Shown here: piece by piece, positions 1 through 12,841 of the stretch
Layout: each line of letters starts with the position of its first letter
How positions within the stretch are numbered: position 1 is the first letter of the stretch
Origin: Seriola aureovittata
Lineage: Eukaryota; Chordata; Actinopteri; Carangiformes; Carangidae
Assembly (NCBI RefSeq): GCF_021018895.1
Contig: NC_079377.1
Location: forward strand, 22,908,001 to 22,972,000
Length of the DNA stretch: 64,000 nucleotides
Reading direction: 5' to 3'
Made by a program: the position numbers and the translations under genes
Notes under the pieces: model-generated
The model's database searches: none
What the model saw: only the letters and a program-made list of their open reading frames with translations
Told to the model about the DNA's origin: nothing

Positions 1-740
1 GCAGATACTATTTCACTGTTGTCTGGAGATCACTCAGACTGCTGACTCAGCCTTTGCACTTTGACCTTAACTACTGAATACTGTCTGTTCTGGTGTTTTA
101 CGTGTGTTTTCGTATGTGTGTTTTCGTATACCCTGGCTGCAAATTAATTTCCCCACGTGTTAGACATGTTAATAACATGTTGCCTGGATTCACATAACAT
201 AACTGACATGAAACTTTCTGTATGTTTAGTCTCAAACTTAGAAATGATGTGTTTGTTTGTGACATTACTGTATTTACGTGTGTGAAATACTGTGTGCTGG
301 AGCAAATCATCATATTTCAATTACCCCTGCCCTCAGGATTCACTCTCCACCTTATCAGTACTGCTCAGACCCTAAACTATTACTTTTCATCAATCAGTCC
401 CTGAGTGTGCAAGTGTGTATTGATTTGCCAGAGGTCAGACACACACACACACACACACGCACACAAGCACACACACTGTATACTCAATTTCCAGCTGTGA
501 TTTGCACAGGATTTTGAGACCACCAACCGTCTTTTTCCCTTTCGGGGTTCTTCACGAAATTGGGTTTCTTTCTTTCTTTCTTTTGTTTTCTGCTTCTTTC
601 GCTCCAGTCTTGGGCCTGTGTGTCTCTCTTTTCAGTGAGAGAAGTCAATTACAGTTGACACTGAGCAGACAAGACAAACAAAACCCTGAACTGGTGTTTG
701 TTTTCTCTTGTTAGTTGCTATCTTTCTCCGAGACTCTTTT

Positions 741-785
741 AGCAGCCAGTTTCTGACTCTCTCTCAGAATTAGAAACTGGCTGCT
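741..785. other. Inverted repeat, 14-bp perfect stem
   Basis: AGCAGCCAGTTTCT at 741-754 is exactly complementary to 772-785 across a 17-nt loop. Too short for a typical miRNA precursor; function unknown. Confidence 0.8.
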
Positions 786-827
786 TCCCTCTATGCCAAC
801 TGGAAAATGACTCACATTATTAACTAG

Positions 828-828
<1 letters not shown>

Positions 829-890
<62 letters not shown>
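829..890 (+). repeat. (TG)n microsatellite
   Basis: About 30 perfect TG units. The rest of 1-1960 is anonymous noncoding sequence with a short CA tract (438-474) in which I see no gene. Confidence 0.97.
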
Positions 891-892
<2 letters not shown>

Positions 893-1969
893 GGGTGGGT
901 GGGTTGGTAAGTGTGGGTGTTATATGGCTTACAGTGTGTATGCCATTGAAATGACACTCCAAAGCCTGGTAAATTACATTAGCAATTCTCTATCTTTTCT
1001 ATTTCTCACTTTCAGGAAAAATCTGAAGATACAGAAGTAAGGTGAATAAAACATTAGTTTGCCGGTGGAAATGCTCATGCTGTCACTAACCAGAGCCAAA
1101 TTAGGAAGCCCCCTCTATTTTAATTTAAGTCATATTTCACTTCATGCATGTGATTCGTGGTGTATTTGTGTCACCTCGACACCGAGCCCCTGAAAGCACC
1201 AGGCAGCCTGTGTCTTCAACAATGGCATGAATCGAGGGAATATGTCATTTAAAATGGAAGGAGTGAGGCGGGGTGAATGACGTGCATTTGTGTTTGTGTC
1301 TCCAGTTCGTAATGAGAGTGTGAGCAGGGGAGTGTGAGAAAAGGAAATTCAAACACAACTGGAAGAAAACGTGGAAGTTTTTGAGGCTTTTCACAGTCCT
1401 TTGACACCTCATGAAACTGTCTCAGTCACAAATTCACAAACTCATATTTAGAGTGATGCAGATTCTCGACGAGTGGGAGCTGCTGGCTGTCGAGTACTTT
1501 TCTTTGCATTCATCTTCAATGAGGATAATTTTACCAACAACCCAATTAGCATGTTTAGAATGACAAACCTCATATTATCACCATGACGGGACAAAAAGAA
1601 AGAAATTGAAATCTCCCAAAATCCTTCAATGAATATTTTAAGATTTCATGACATATACACTTTAAGTACAGAGCTGGTGATGGGACATGGTGAGATTACC
1701 ATGAAAACAGGAAGCAGGGGGAAACAGCTACTCTGGCTCTGTCAGAAGTGATTAAAAATGCTTAGTACCAACACCTTCAAAGCTCTCTAATTAACACGGT
1801 AGATCTTGTTTGTTTAATCCATACACAAACAGAAATGTAAGAATGGGTGTTACGAGCTGGAACTGTATCTGGATGAGCTCTTCTGTGCAGCATCTGTGGC
1901 TGCAACACGGGTTGCCAGATACTGGTGGAATAATAACTGTGTGTCTTGTTCGCCATGGAACAGTTAGAG

Positions 1970-2247
1970 CAGTGGTTCCCAACCTTTTCTGACTCAAAGA
2001 AAATTGAAAATTTCTCCTAACCCTAACACCCCACCCCCCACCCCCCACCTCATCCCCACCCACCCACCTCATCCCCCACCCCCACCCAACCCTAACATTA
2101 ACCTTAATCTGACCTCAATTCACACTTTACCCCTAACCCTTAACCAGGACCTCATTAGGACCGGGCTTTGGTCCCCATGAAGACTACTGGTCTTAACAAG
2201 GTCAGTGTTTACACCGGAAAAGGACCCACAAAACTTGTGTACACACA

Positions 2248-2290
<43 letters not shown>
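1970..2290. repeat. CCCTAA-rich dispersed repeat ending in a CA microsatellite
   Basis: Begins with TAACCCTAACACCCC, continues through several C5-C6 runs (2030-2090) and CCCTAACCCTTAACCAGGACC (2131 on), then GGTCCCCATGAAGACTAC and GACCCACAAAAC, and ends in (CA)n at 2241-2289. I recognise this order from a common fish interspersed repeat (memory). The complementary strand has multiple G-runs. Confidence 0.6.
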
Positions 2291-2293
<3 letters not shown>

Positions 2294-2299
2294 TACATA

Positions 2300-2710
2300 A
2301 ACATAGCAGACCATCAGCTGCTGGCTGTCATCTGAGTTAGAGAGGAAAAGTTAAAGCCTGTTGGCATTAAACAGAGATTGTCCTTTGGTACTTCCACACA
2401 CACACACAAAGCACACATGCACACATAGAAACACACACACACAGAGTTGGCATGTGGTTGTGAGCCGTCATGTGACATAAGGGTGAAGAGTTGAAGCCAC
2501 AGTCTTCTGAAAACACGACTGAGCTAACAACATACACTGATGACTGTGCACGCTCACACACACACACACACATCCAAACTGACAAACATAATCACAGATA
2601 TACACACACACGGAGGGAGAGAGAGAGTAGCCTCTGATTCATTAGAGATCTGCTGACAGGTCTCATGCAGAACAAGAAAGACGACTGCAGTCAGTGGCAT
2701 CCTAAACAGC

Positions 2711-2741
<31 letters not shown>

Positions 2742-3563
2742 TGTATACCCTGCTTAGGCTGACTCATGCACACAATAAAGTCTGTTAGATTTCTGTCAGA
2801 AATAGAGGCGATGCCTGCACACACACACTCTCTCTCACACACACACACCGACAGAGATTGATTGGAGAAGAGGAGGAAGGCTGTAAGTGTGTGTGTGACA
2901 TTAGAGATCACCTAGGAGATGGTTAGACCACACACACGCACGCACACACACACACACACACGCACACACTGATCGACGAGAACCAGAGCAGAGTCATGCC
3001 AAAGCAAATGAACCCATCTGAAATGCAATCCCCATGGTCGTATAAACACACACATACACAAACAGGCCAGCTGAGCAGTCCCTGCTTTCTCATTACTGCA
3101 GATGGATAGATGGATAGATGGAGGAAGGGGGGAGGGGGGAGGGGGAATTAAAGTGATGCGGGGGTAGGAACTAAAGACAAGGAGGGGAAAAGATGAAAGA
3201 AAGGGAGAGGAAAAGAAATGGATAAGGAAGGAGGAAAGGGAGGCGGGAAGGTAGCGAGATGAGAGCGAAGAGAGGGGGAAGAAGCTGGATGGGATCTGCA
3301 GATGATAGAGAGAGAGAAGGAGAGAGAGGGAGGGATGAAAAGATGATGTGAGATTGTGTTGAGAGCTATATTAGACAGAGCAGGGTGGCTGGCTATATGG
3401 CAGGGAAAATTGGTGTGCATGCGTGTGTGTGTGTGTATTCGTGTGTGTCTGTGTGTCGCTCTGGTGGTGGAAATTGGTGTCGGCAGGACCCCAAATGGCT
3501 GTTTTCCTGCCTGACAGAAGATAAGAGAGAAAAAAATATATATAAACAAGGTAGCACGATCGC

Positions 3564-3618
<55 letters not shown>

Positions 3619-3790
3619 GGAGAGGAAAGTAAACAGCAGAAGAGGAAGAAGACGAGGTGGAGGTGAAAAAGATGAGGATATCAAAGGAAAGATGAGCAGA
3701 GAGGAGAGATGTGAAGACGAAAGGAGGAGAGAGAGAGAGAGAAAACAAGGGAACGTGGAGTAGCAGAGAGAAGGAGAGAATTGGATTCAT
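2300..3790. repeat. Simple-sequence-rich stretch (CA and GA tracts)
   Basis: Many short interrupted CA tracts (2396-2450, 2557-2572, 2710-2738, 2930-2968), then a purine-rich + strand from 3120 with a (GA)n run at 3565-3615. The open frames here are low-complexity artefacts. No gene seen. Confidence 0.85.
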
Positions 3791-3879
3791 CGTAGAGATT
3801 TGGGCTAAATTCTGCAAACAAGAACACTCCTGTATTAACATTAATCCCCAGTAGAACCATTAAAACACTGTTCCACCAA

Positions 3880-4490
3880 TCAGAATCAACCAAGTCCATG
3901 TTTATCCACCGTCTGGTAATAATCATGCTCCGCCCTGAGGCGAGCTGCCACCAGACCTCCAGCGATCCACTCAGGGTCCGCACAACCCCACATGATGTAC
4001 TCCGCGCTTACCGAAAATCCAGTTTAGCTAGCCCTGATACTGAAGCTGCTCAGCGCGTGGAAGAGCACTCGGAGCACCCATCGCTGCAACGAGGACCGAG
4101 GTGAGTCTGTTTCATTGGTTTTCAGCCGATCGCTGCACACACACTCATGAACATGTTCGGGAAACACCGGCAGACCATCAGCGTAAAGTCCAGTCCGAAA
4201 ACCCTCATCCACCTCTAACGCAGATCTGCTCGAGACAATTCCTTCCTCTGAGCTGACTGATGAGCTCACACTCGTCATCTCTCTGGATGATGTTGTTCAG
4301 CAGCTTGCTGAGCCTGATGTTGGCCGCAGACCGGCAGAAGCTCCACATGCAGCCACAACCCTGGCATTTCATTGGACTCTCTTCTGGCCTCAAAAACCCG
4401 CCTGTAGCCATAGAGTGGAGTCAGCCCCCATCATGTCCACCAGCTGAGAATGCAGCTTTGTTCAAAATATTTTGTCCTCCATAGTTTCTT
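3880..4490. other. Anonymous segment, possibly degraded exon or retroelement remnant
   Basis: Less AT-rich than its surroundings, with a good donor-like GACCGAG/GTGAGT at 4100 on + and open but unrecognised frames on - (4024-4278 and 4205-4411, the latter with a CQGCGCMW string). Neither strand gives a family I can name. Candidates are an orphan exon or a decayed element. Confidence 0.25.
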
Positions 4491-4569
4491 TGTCCTGTCA
4501 GCCTTTGCCACATGAAACTAAGTTATATACAACCAGAACCTTAAACCTATACAGCACTCGGGGGAAGCA

Positions 4570-4850
4570 GCCATTTCAATTTGGACAGCTTGGCATATTT
4601 AGTAAGTAATTCTCTTTGTTCCCCGGTGTGTTTACTGCTTTCTAGCGTTTTCCTGGTGTTTGCTTCTGTGGTTTTTGACTTTGCTAGTTTCCCTGGTTTA
4701 TGGATTTTTGCCAACTCCCTGCCTGCTTTGTTTGCCTTTTTCGGACTGCCTACCTGTGTATGACCTTTTGGACCGTCAGTAAAGACTTTGCCTTTCTGAA
4801 CTCAACCTTGCCTCCAGTGGGGTTTCTCTGCACCTGAGTGTTAGTTGCTA
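4570..4850 (+). repeat. Retroelement-tail-like segment
   Basis: T-rich sequence with TTTGCCTTTTTCGGACTGCC, GTAAAGACTTTGCC, CTGAACTCAACCTTGCCTCC and a CTGCACCTGAGTG end. This order resembles the 3' tail of fish retroelements as I remember it. No ORF remains. 4850-6080 after it holds only a CA tract (5587-5643) and anonymous sequence. Confidence 0.35.
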
Positions 4851-5588
4851 ATAGAGCTGGTACAAGGAGAGGTGTGAAGAGCGGAGGAGAGGAGGAAATA
4901 CAGTTATCTGCAGTGAATTTCACACGTTACATGATGGTCGACACCAATAATTCCCAACCAGATGTACTTATGGTTCACAATAGTATTTCAAACTGATGCT
5001 GACCTTTAGTTTGTCACAATAGCAAACTAACTACAGTAGTCTGGCTGCACAAAGTAGAGCTCGGTCTGAGTCTGAGTCACTAACATCTATAAACCAGGTG
5101 TTGCAATTGAGAATGCCTGAAAGCAAGTCAGAAAAAGCCAACGTAAGGCTCAAAGTGACGATAAATGGCTGAATTGCCCAGTGACTGCCTCTCTAAATGA
5201 TAGCAGTGCAAAAGCAAAATTGACTGGCTGCTGAAAAAAAGAAAAGCGAGGTAAAAGGCCATCAAACAATCCATGAAGTCAGTGATAGTGACAGTGCGAG
5301 CTTTTAAACGTATCGAACACTGACACAAAAACCACCTGCACCTTAAATGCTGAGATACGTATGTGTGCAGCCTACATGTGACCGCCCCAAGGCGTGCTGC
5401 TTCTCTGCTTCAGTGTACCGTCGAGACAAAACAAAAGCCTCCCTGTGGCAGTCGTCAGGGGTCAGATCCAATCCCAAGATGCTTTGTGGCACGAGCCACA
5501 AGGAAAGGTGCCCTGTGTTTTTCTCTGTCAGCCTCTCTCCAGATTCAGTCTCACCTTACAAGTTGACCCCTGTCTCAGCACAGTGAAG

Positions 5589-5629
<41 letters not shown>

Positions 5630-6084
5630 AACACAAACACACAAGTGAACATCCAATGAAAGGTGTGCTTCTCACACACAATAAGATGTGCTGCCACGCC
5701 TATTTCTCTGTATTGTGTTTTGAAGTGTATACACGTTTATGTGTTTCTTTGTAATCACAAGTGTAAGCATGCACGTCCTGAACGTATCAAAGAAAAGAAA
5801 ACAACCTGACCAGTGTGGATATGAAAAATTTTGTTTCAGACCGCTGATGTATAATTATATAAATCAATTGCAAATTGTCTATTGATCTGGACAACTGTTC
5901 AAAAACTTTGTAAAAGTTGGTTTGGATTAAAATGAAGTCTTTGTTGTGGTTAGGGGACCTTCAGCATCATGGGTATTATTATAAATACATGGTTAAGGAT
6001 ATGAATCGATCATTTTTATACATTAACAAGAAGAAAAACTATGTTAAAACAGGAAATAGCAGTCTCCTGTATAATAGTCCAATT

Positions 6085-6515
6085 TTGGATCATAGACTGT
6101 AAATAAAGATGGACGTATCCTGCGTTATGTGACCCACAGGTTTCTGAGGAGCAGGTTAGAGTGGGCTGCTCCACTGTCGCCATCTTGGCAGTGCCCGTCT
6201 CCGCCTAACGCCTGACTAATGGGCAAAGAGCTGGGGCGTGTGTGAAGCTCAAACTTTGGTGAGAACTTTAAGCTTTATTAAAATTTAAAGAGGTGACTTG
6301 TATAAACACCCTGTTCAGTTGTCATGAAGAAAGAAATTAGCTTCAAAGACCAAAACAATTTTTCTACCAGGCTGTAAATGTGTTTATTTCTGCTGTAAAG
6401 TTGGTCATTTAAACATTGGAGTCAATGGGGATTGACTCACTTTTGGAGCCTCTAGTGGCCAGTCAAGGAACTACTGTTTTTAGCGCTTCGTGTTAGCATC
6501 ATTTTTCAGGTTGCC
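6085..6515 (+). repeat. Dispersed repeat family R1, copy 1
   Basis: Starts GGATCATAGACTGTA and shows TGCTCC...GTCGCCATCTTGGC, GTTGTCATGAAG, ACCAGGCTGTAAA, GGGGATTGACTC and GAGCCTCTAGTGGCC in that order. The same landmarks occur reversed at 15880-16245 and, for the first half, at 17930-18200. I know this family as widespread in teleosts. No coding capacity. Confidence 0.85.
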
Positions 6516-6519
6516 ATTT

Positions 6520-7404
6520 GTTTTGGATGCTTGCTGACACGGCTAAAGCTGTTGATTTTTCAGTGTCCGATAATATAATGACTTACAAACATACAAGTAC
6601 CTGGGTCAATGTGTGTTGGTTGTGTCCAAGGTGTTCTTACCCATGTGACCTTGAATAACTTGGTAAAGGAAACTAATGAATAAATACTTATAAAGCACCA
6701 CACAGGCTCCTGCCTTCTGTAAAACACTGAGAGGCAGAGTAAGAGAGGAAAACATAACACCTGTGACAATTCAGCTGGTTAATTCAGCAGCAACAACACT
6801 CCCAACAGTATTTTTCTTGTCACTTTTGTTCCTTATGACGCTCAGCTATGTTATCCAAATCGATTTTGTCCCAGCCACCACTCCCCGCCTCTGCTGAGAG
6901 CAACACAGCCCACCTTTAAAAACAGACTTCCATATGTTATGGCTGTAAGGCAGCAAAGGAGAGGAGAAAAAAAAATTGGTGCTTTCCCTCTCTTTTCGCG
7001 GTGGGTAGATTGCCCTTCACAGTCTAATGAGTTCTGAAGGAGTTGAGCATAAAATGGAGGGAGAGACATTCACAGGCCAGCAGGCTGACTCATAAATAAC
7101 ACACCTGAGAGCAGAGGAGGGGAGGAGGAGAGATGGAGGAAGGGAAGGAGGGGGGTGTTGGTCAGAGATAGGGAACCTTTAAAAGTGGTGAAATATATAC
7201 ATCAATGCTCACAAAAGTAAAGGCCTGCAGCAGAGTGCAAAATAAGAGGGGGGGGGAAACAGGAGCTAATGGAAAGAAAGAGAGAAGCAGCTTTAAAAAA
7301 TGTGAGTCACTTCTATACAAATACACACAAATGCCAAGTACCAAGGGGCCTTCACTCATGTCATACAGCCGCTTTGTGCTGACGCAGGGAGAGGAAAAGA
7401 AAAA
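6520..7404. other. No gene seen
   Basis: Anonymous sequence with short GA-rich stretches around 7105-7155. Both strands carry only short unrecognised frames. Confidence 0.7.
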
Positions 7405-7532
7405 TGTACCAAGGGACGGCTGTGGCTCCGGAGGGAGAGCGGGTCGTCCACTAATCGGAAGGGTGGTGGTTCTACTTGCCTCCTCCCGTCTGCATGTCCT
7501 TGGGTAAGATACTGAACCCCAAATTGCCTCCA

Positions 7533-7535
<3 letters not shown>
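7405..7535 (+). mobile_element. tRNA-derived SINE-like element
   Basis: GGCTGTGGCTCCGGAGGGAG (A-box-like) followed by AGCGGGTCGTCCACTAATCG and GGTGGTTCTACTTGCC (B-box-like with one substitution), then CCTTGGGTAAGATACTGAAC and CCCCAAATTGCC. I recognise this as a common fish SINE body. It runs straight into the GT tract at 7536-7587. Confidence 0.75.

Positions 7536-7587
<52 letters not shown>
7536..7587 (+). repeat. (GT)n microsatellite at SINE tail
   Basis: About 25 GT units immediately after the SINE-like body; probably grew from the element's tail. Confidence 0.95.
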
Positions 7588-7588
<1 letters not shown>

Positions 7589-7589
7589 C

Positions 7590-9180
7590 AGAAAGCCTCA
7601 ATAAGAATAGAAAAGTGCATATAAGCACACTATGATATAAAGACGGACAGAGTGAGATGAGTTAAAAATATTTTCTATTCACTGTAGAGATGAATATAAA
7701 TGTGTTCCTGTTATCAGGTCAGAGACACATCTTTGGCCACTAGAGGGCAGAAGACCTCAGCACTGACATGTTTTCACTTGATATAGTTGTGATTGCTTTA
7801 ATTAGCATTCATTTAAAATCTCTGCAACTGAAGAACGTAATTTCTATATTCGCTCTCCTTTAAGTTCTGTTTAATATAGCAATCACACTTCCACTTTCTC
7901 TAGTAGCTAGTTGCTAACTTGATGCTAGTGGCTAACTTTGTCTTTCATTTGACGCTGAGCCGTTGGCGCACAATGATTTTTATTTTTCCTTAAAGTTTTT
8001 CATGAGAGCACAGAGACTGAACCGAACAGCGAAAGTCTTGCAAAGCCAAATATAATTACCTCAATTATTGAGTGTTATAATCTGCATAGAACTACAGAAC
8101 TGGATTTCCTTGGCACCATCCTGCTTTTAAAAAACTGACAACTTAATCTGATTGGCTCATAAATACACAGGGATTAAATAAAGGCAGTTTCCTCACAAAG
8201 CTGTTACTAGGGACATTATTGATATTCAGGTAGGTGCAATAGTGTGGAGGAAGACAGAGAGATGGAGGTATATATCTCAATGCACACATAGATGTATTCG
8301 GTGCATTCAGATAGAAAAACCTGTGTGCATACAGAGTGAACAGGGAGAGAGCAGGAGACAAAGGGAGCAGTGGTGTCTCCATAAGTAGTACATCTACATG
8401 GATGCACACAAATGCATGTTCATATGCATGAACACAGACAGGCGGGCAGGGCTGGAGCGTGGAAACGGCTGGGCATATGCTGGGTAGTTTACATATAGCC
8501 AGGAGGAGTGAGAGTCACTGAGGCAGACAGCGTAGCAGACAGCAGGACAGACTGAGGAGGAGCATGATGCTGCATACAAACACTCAGCAAAAAGCCTGAG
8601 AAAGAGAAGAGAGCAGGGACTGGTTTCTCTTTTACAGTGGGCAGATTATCTTTCGGTCATATCCACATTTGCATGAACATACTCAATATTTAAACGGGCG
8701 TAGTATTGAGGTGGTTCAGCATCAGTGCTGCTGTTTGACGTTCAGTTCAGGGACTTGAAACTCAAGCACAGCTCGTGTTTCAAATGCCTGTCACTTTGTT
8801 TTCTCCATAAACACTGTCACAGTCACTCTGACTTTGTTACAATACAAATTAACTGTGTCCAATCAATTTTTCATTGGGAGTGTTGTTTTGATCTTCTTGA
8901 CAGTATACATTCACTCAACGGGTTTGAATGCATGTTGAAGCTTCAGAGGAGCGTGTATACATATATATAATGTATTGTTTGTAAACAGAATCAAATCAGT
9001 GTTAAATAAGACTGTAATTAGTTTTATTTTTAATAAAAACAAGAGCTCGGCTGTTAGTCTGTGGCGCTTTTCTGCTCATGCTAACTACCCAGTTCTTCTT
9101 TTCTGCTGCCAGAAAAGTAAAACAGTTCACTTCCTGTTCACCAGGTGTTTTTGTTTTAATGCCATTCAAGAATAATAAAA
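7590..9180. other. No gene seen
   Basis: Unique-looking AT-rich sequence. Open frames up to 88 codons lack recognisable motifs and splice context. Confidence 0.65.
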
Positions 9181-9259
9181 AAAAAAGAAAGTTCTTGGAC
9201 CTAAAATCACAAGGTCAAAAAAAAGCACATTTGTGATTCAGAACACGACGAATCACTGT

Positions 9260-9790
9260 TTTCCCACACACAAATATATTGAATCCATATATGAATATAT
9301 GTGCTCATAAAAAAAAAACATATGTAAAAATTATATATGAAACCTATTGGAAATTGGAACACGGACATATATGTCTAGCCCATACAAATATATATGTTTA
9401 TGTATGCTTATATTGTAGACATATGTTATGTAAATATACATCCATCCCAAAGCCTGTCAGTATATGTTCACATTATAAACAGTAGGGTCCAAAAGTCTGA
9501 GACCACTTTATTAGAGTGGAAAGACAGACATTATAATGATACTAAATTAATAAGAAAAAACATATATAAACATATAGTAATTTTAAACTTATGCTGTTTT
9601 AGTAAACTTTCATATATAAATCAAATATATACTGTTATACCATATTTCTTTATCATATATACATATATAAATTTTACTATGGGTATTTCATATATGTAAT
9701 GAACTTATATCCTCATAGGAGGTTGTATATATGTTATAATAATATATGCCCTTATAGGTGACATATATTGCAACATCACTCTTAATATAG
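9260..9790. repeat. AT-rich block with recurring ACATATATGT-type palindromes and a solo Tc1-like end
   Basis: CATATAT/ATATATG words recur at irregular spacing through the whole block. At 9484-9511 a GGGTCCAAAAGTCTGAGACC arm matches the arms of the intronic palindrome at 44549-44610, marking one end of a Tc1-like element whose other end I did not find nearby. Confidence 0.55.
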
Positions 9791-9799
9791 GAACATACC

Positions 9800-12010
9800 T
9801 ACCTAACCCTAACCATGTCATATATCACATCTTCTATCTTTGTAACATAAAAAGTAACCACACATACAGACAGAGGCTGGGGTGATGTATACACATGTAC
9901 ATGACAGACTGATAGGAAGCATGTGGTGTTGCATACACATGGGTTTTATGGAGTCAGAATGATGTGGCAGCTGGGGGAGAAGAGCGCAGCTGAAATATAA
10001 CAAAAATACTCTTTCTCATGGTGATTTGTAGCTTTTGTGAACTGTCTCATCGCCCTGCAAAGGAAGGAAAATTCGTTTGTTGTGAAAAGCTGGAAAATGT
10101 CAGTTTAACTTAAACCTCGAACTTTGATTTTTTTTTTTTTTTTTTTATTCAGTTCTTCATTTTTAACCCATCTTCTGATGACGGTGATAATATAATGTGA
10201 GCACCTGGGTGTTTTTCTAAATTTCTTTAATGGTGTCAGTACACCTAAATGAATGAAGTAAAAAATAAAATAAAAATACTCTCGCCGTCATCATCATCCC
10301 CTCCTTTTCAATTCCTCTTGAGTGAAAGAAAGCATTTAATGACCTCTCCAGCTCCTCTCCATCTTTTTCTTTTTCTCTGCCTTCACTCACACAAAGGGCC
10401 AGACGAAAGGAGAGAATCAGCACTCAAATACGTTTCTATTTTTCCTCTCCCTACACCAGCACAAAAGGGCTGCATGACATGAATGAAGGCCTGAATTGAG
10501 TGGGAAAGGTTGAAATGGCTCGAGAGAAAGGGAGAAATTCGAATAGCAGGCAGGCAGTGAAAAAGGCACCGCTGGATCTCAGCAGCTGGCTAGTGGCTAG
10601 GTGCTTTTTGCCAGGTGCTTTTTCAGGTTTTCACATGAAAAGGCTGCAATATGTGCTCAGCAATATTTGTAATTTGTAGACACAATACATAACATGTTAG
10701 AGCCGGTTTTTGTGGAGTTGTGTGAGCCTGAGCGTTTGTGTAACTTTCATGGAACAGGATGAGGAAAGGAAGACTTTTTTCACATTTGGTATCTGACCTA
10801 TGTTATATATTGTTGTGTTTACTTACATCACCCCAAAATATTTCCAGCACTTTTCAAACCTAGAGAAATACGTGATTTAATTTGGTCACCTGTCAACGTC
10901 ATATCCCCTATGTGCAAGTGTTGGCGTTGCCTGTCATCAACTCAAAATGGACTTTTATCACGATCATAAGTTATTATAGAAACAATCTAAACAAAGTTTA
11001 GCACTATAAGCTCCCATCCCCTCCCTGACTTCCTGTGTCTACCATACGGCATCAGCGAAGCACTGACTTTAAATTTTAAAAATCAACTCCTGGTTAAAAC
11101 CTCCTGAACTATTGACACTTGAGGAATCCAGAGAAGCTGATGGCAATAGTGAGGAAGACAACAACTCCTATGATCCCACGCTACTTCACGACGTCATTAA
11201 GTAGCGTCTTTTGTTATTTGATGTTACGCACCTGTGCAGAACAAACAAGTACATAACCGGAGGAAACATCAGACATTTTGGGTAAATGCATGAATAACAT
11301 CATGTACTAACAAACCATTGGTGGTGTTAGGGTGGGGCTAGATATGGGTATACCCCCACCTTAGTCCCATCAAGAACCCGTTGCTGTTTCTCATAGTTAG
11401 CGCCTCCACTTGCTGTAATTATCAGTTCACAATGCTCTTGTCATGCAAGATGTATTCACTTGAGTGCACTCTTCAGGTCCATTTGCTTTAGTGTGCTAAC
11501 AGCGTGATAAAACGCACCATTTCATCTTCAAATGACCTTCACAAGAGGAAGCAGAAATAAGGCAGTCCTGTTAGTGATACTAGCCAGCCGGCAGCCAGGC
11601 GAAGGTGTCTGGCACTTCTGTGAAAAAAATTCATAACCAGCAAAAGAGCTTCATTCAGAGCAGGTAGGAGCCAGAATAATTTATCACTGAAGCTGCAGCT
11701 CTTTGTCGGCATGTCTTACACTTGTTGGTGCACTTGTGTATTTCTACATCTGCCTGTCATAAAGCTGCTCTCCAGTCCTACCGTGTGCTGAATGTTATCC
11801 AAGTTTCTTTCTTTCAAATGTCAAAGGTCTAAGCCTAACATGTGGCATCCCTCCCCCACAAATAAATAATTAAGCCCCCCCGAATTGCCCTAATACGTGC
11901 CACCTGTGACCAACCACGTAGTAACTAAACTGACCAGCTGGTAGAGTCAACCAGTGGCTTATAATGGAAAAAGGTTAAGGCATAGTGGTGGAAGTAGGTC
12001 AGGCAGACTG
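9800..12010. other. No gene seen
   Basis: Anonymous noncoding sequence with a T-run at 10130-10146. No supported feature. Confidence 0.65.
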
Positions 12011-12012
12011 AC

Positions 12013-12014
<2 letters not shown>

Positions 12015-12076
<62 letters not shown>
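12015..12076 (+). repeat. (GT)n microsatellite
   Basis: About 31 GT units, just before a 0.6-kb purine-rich block. Confidence 0.96.
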
Positions 12077-12078
<2 letters not shown>

Positions 12079-12109
12079 GATGGGAATGGCAGTACATGCT
12101 GGCTGACCA

Positions 12110-12670
12110 GCTGACTGAAGAAGAGGGAGGAAAAAGAGGAACGATTGAAGACGGCGAGAGGAGGAAGGTTTGCAGGAGTATAAGTGGGTCATGTAAAGAG
12201 GTGGATTGACAGGCGAAAGCGGGCATGAAGGGGAGGGGGCAAAAAGTGGGAGAGGGGGGAGGGAAGGTGAAGTGACAGGCAGGGTTTTTCAGGGCTTAAG
12301 AGAGGGGCAATAGGAAGGAGGGGGAGAGGCTGATAGAAAAGGACTTGAGGGGTGACAGCGGTAAGGGAGGAGAGGAGACGGAAAGGTGACAGGAATACTT
12401 GGGGTGACAAGAGTGGATGAGGGTGAGGGAGGGAGGAAATGACAGAAAGGGGCTGCAGGGGGTGTAGCTGCGAGAGGGCAAGACGAAGGAGGGAGCTGAA
12501 GGGAAGGAGGCAGAGAGGGAAAGAGTAGCAGGTGGGAGGATTACAGGAGGTCAGGAGAAAAGGTCACAGGAAAAGGTCGGGATGGAGGGGGAAAGAGGGA
12601 GAGAGCGAAACTACGAAATGACACCAGGAGTGATGGAGAGAAAACAAAAGGGGGACTGGAAGAAGGATGT
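12110..12670 (+). repeat. Purine-biased block (GGA/GAA rich)
   Basis: The + strand is overwhelmingly A/G with repeated GGGAGG, GGAGGAA and GAGAGG words. It sits between two long GT tracts. Such polypurine DNA can adopt triplex structures (inference). Confidence 0.7.
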
Positions 12671-12738
12671 TCCAGCTCCAGCTGTGACACCACTCACCTC
12701 CTGTGATCTCTGTTTCTCCCCCAGCCACCACGTATGTT

Positions 12739-12841
<103 letters not shown>

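Noticed and set aside
3148..3841. Long minus-strand frames rich in Ser/Leu/His
   Set aside because: They are translations of GA/CT and CA repeats without domains.
4024..4411. Minus-strand frames as a gene
   Set aside because: Frames overlap in different phases with no recognised product; kept only as an anonymous segment.
7411..7480. Functional tRNA gene
   Set aside because: The B box is mutated and the sequence continues into a known-style SINE body; no cloverleaf with a paired acceptor stem was evident.
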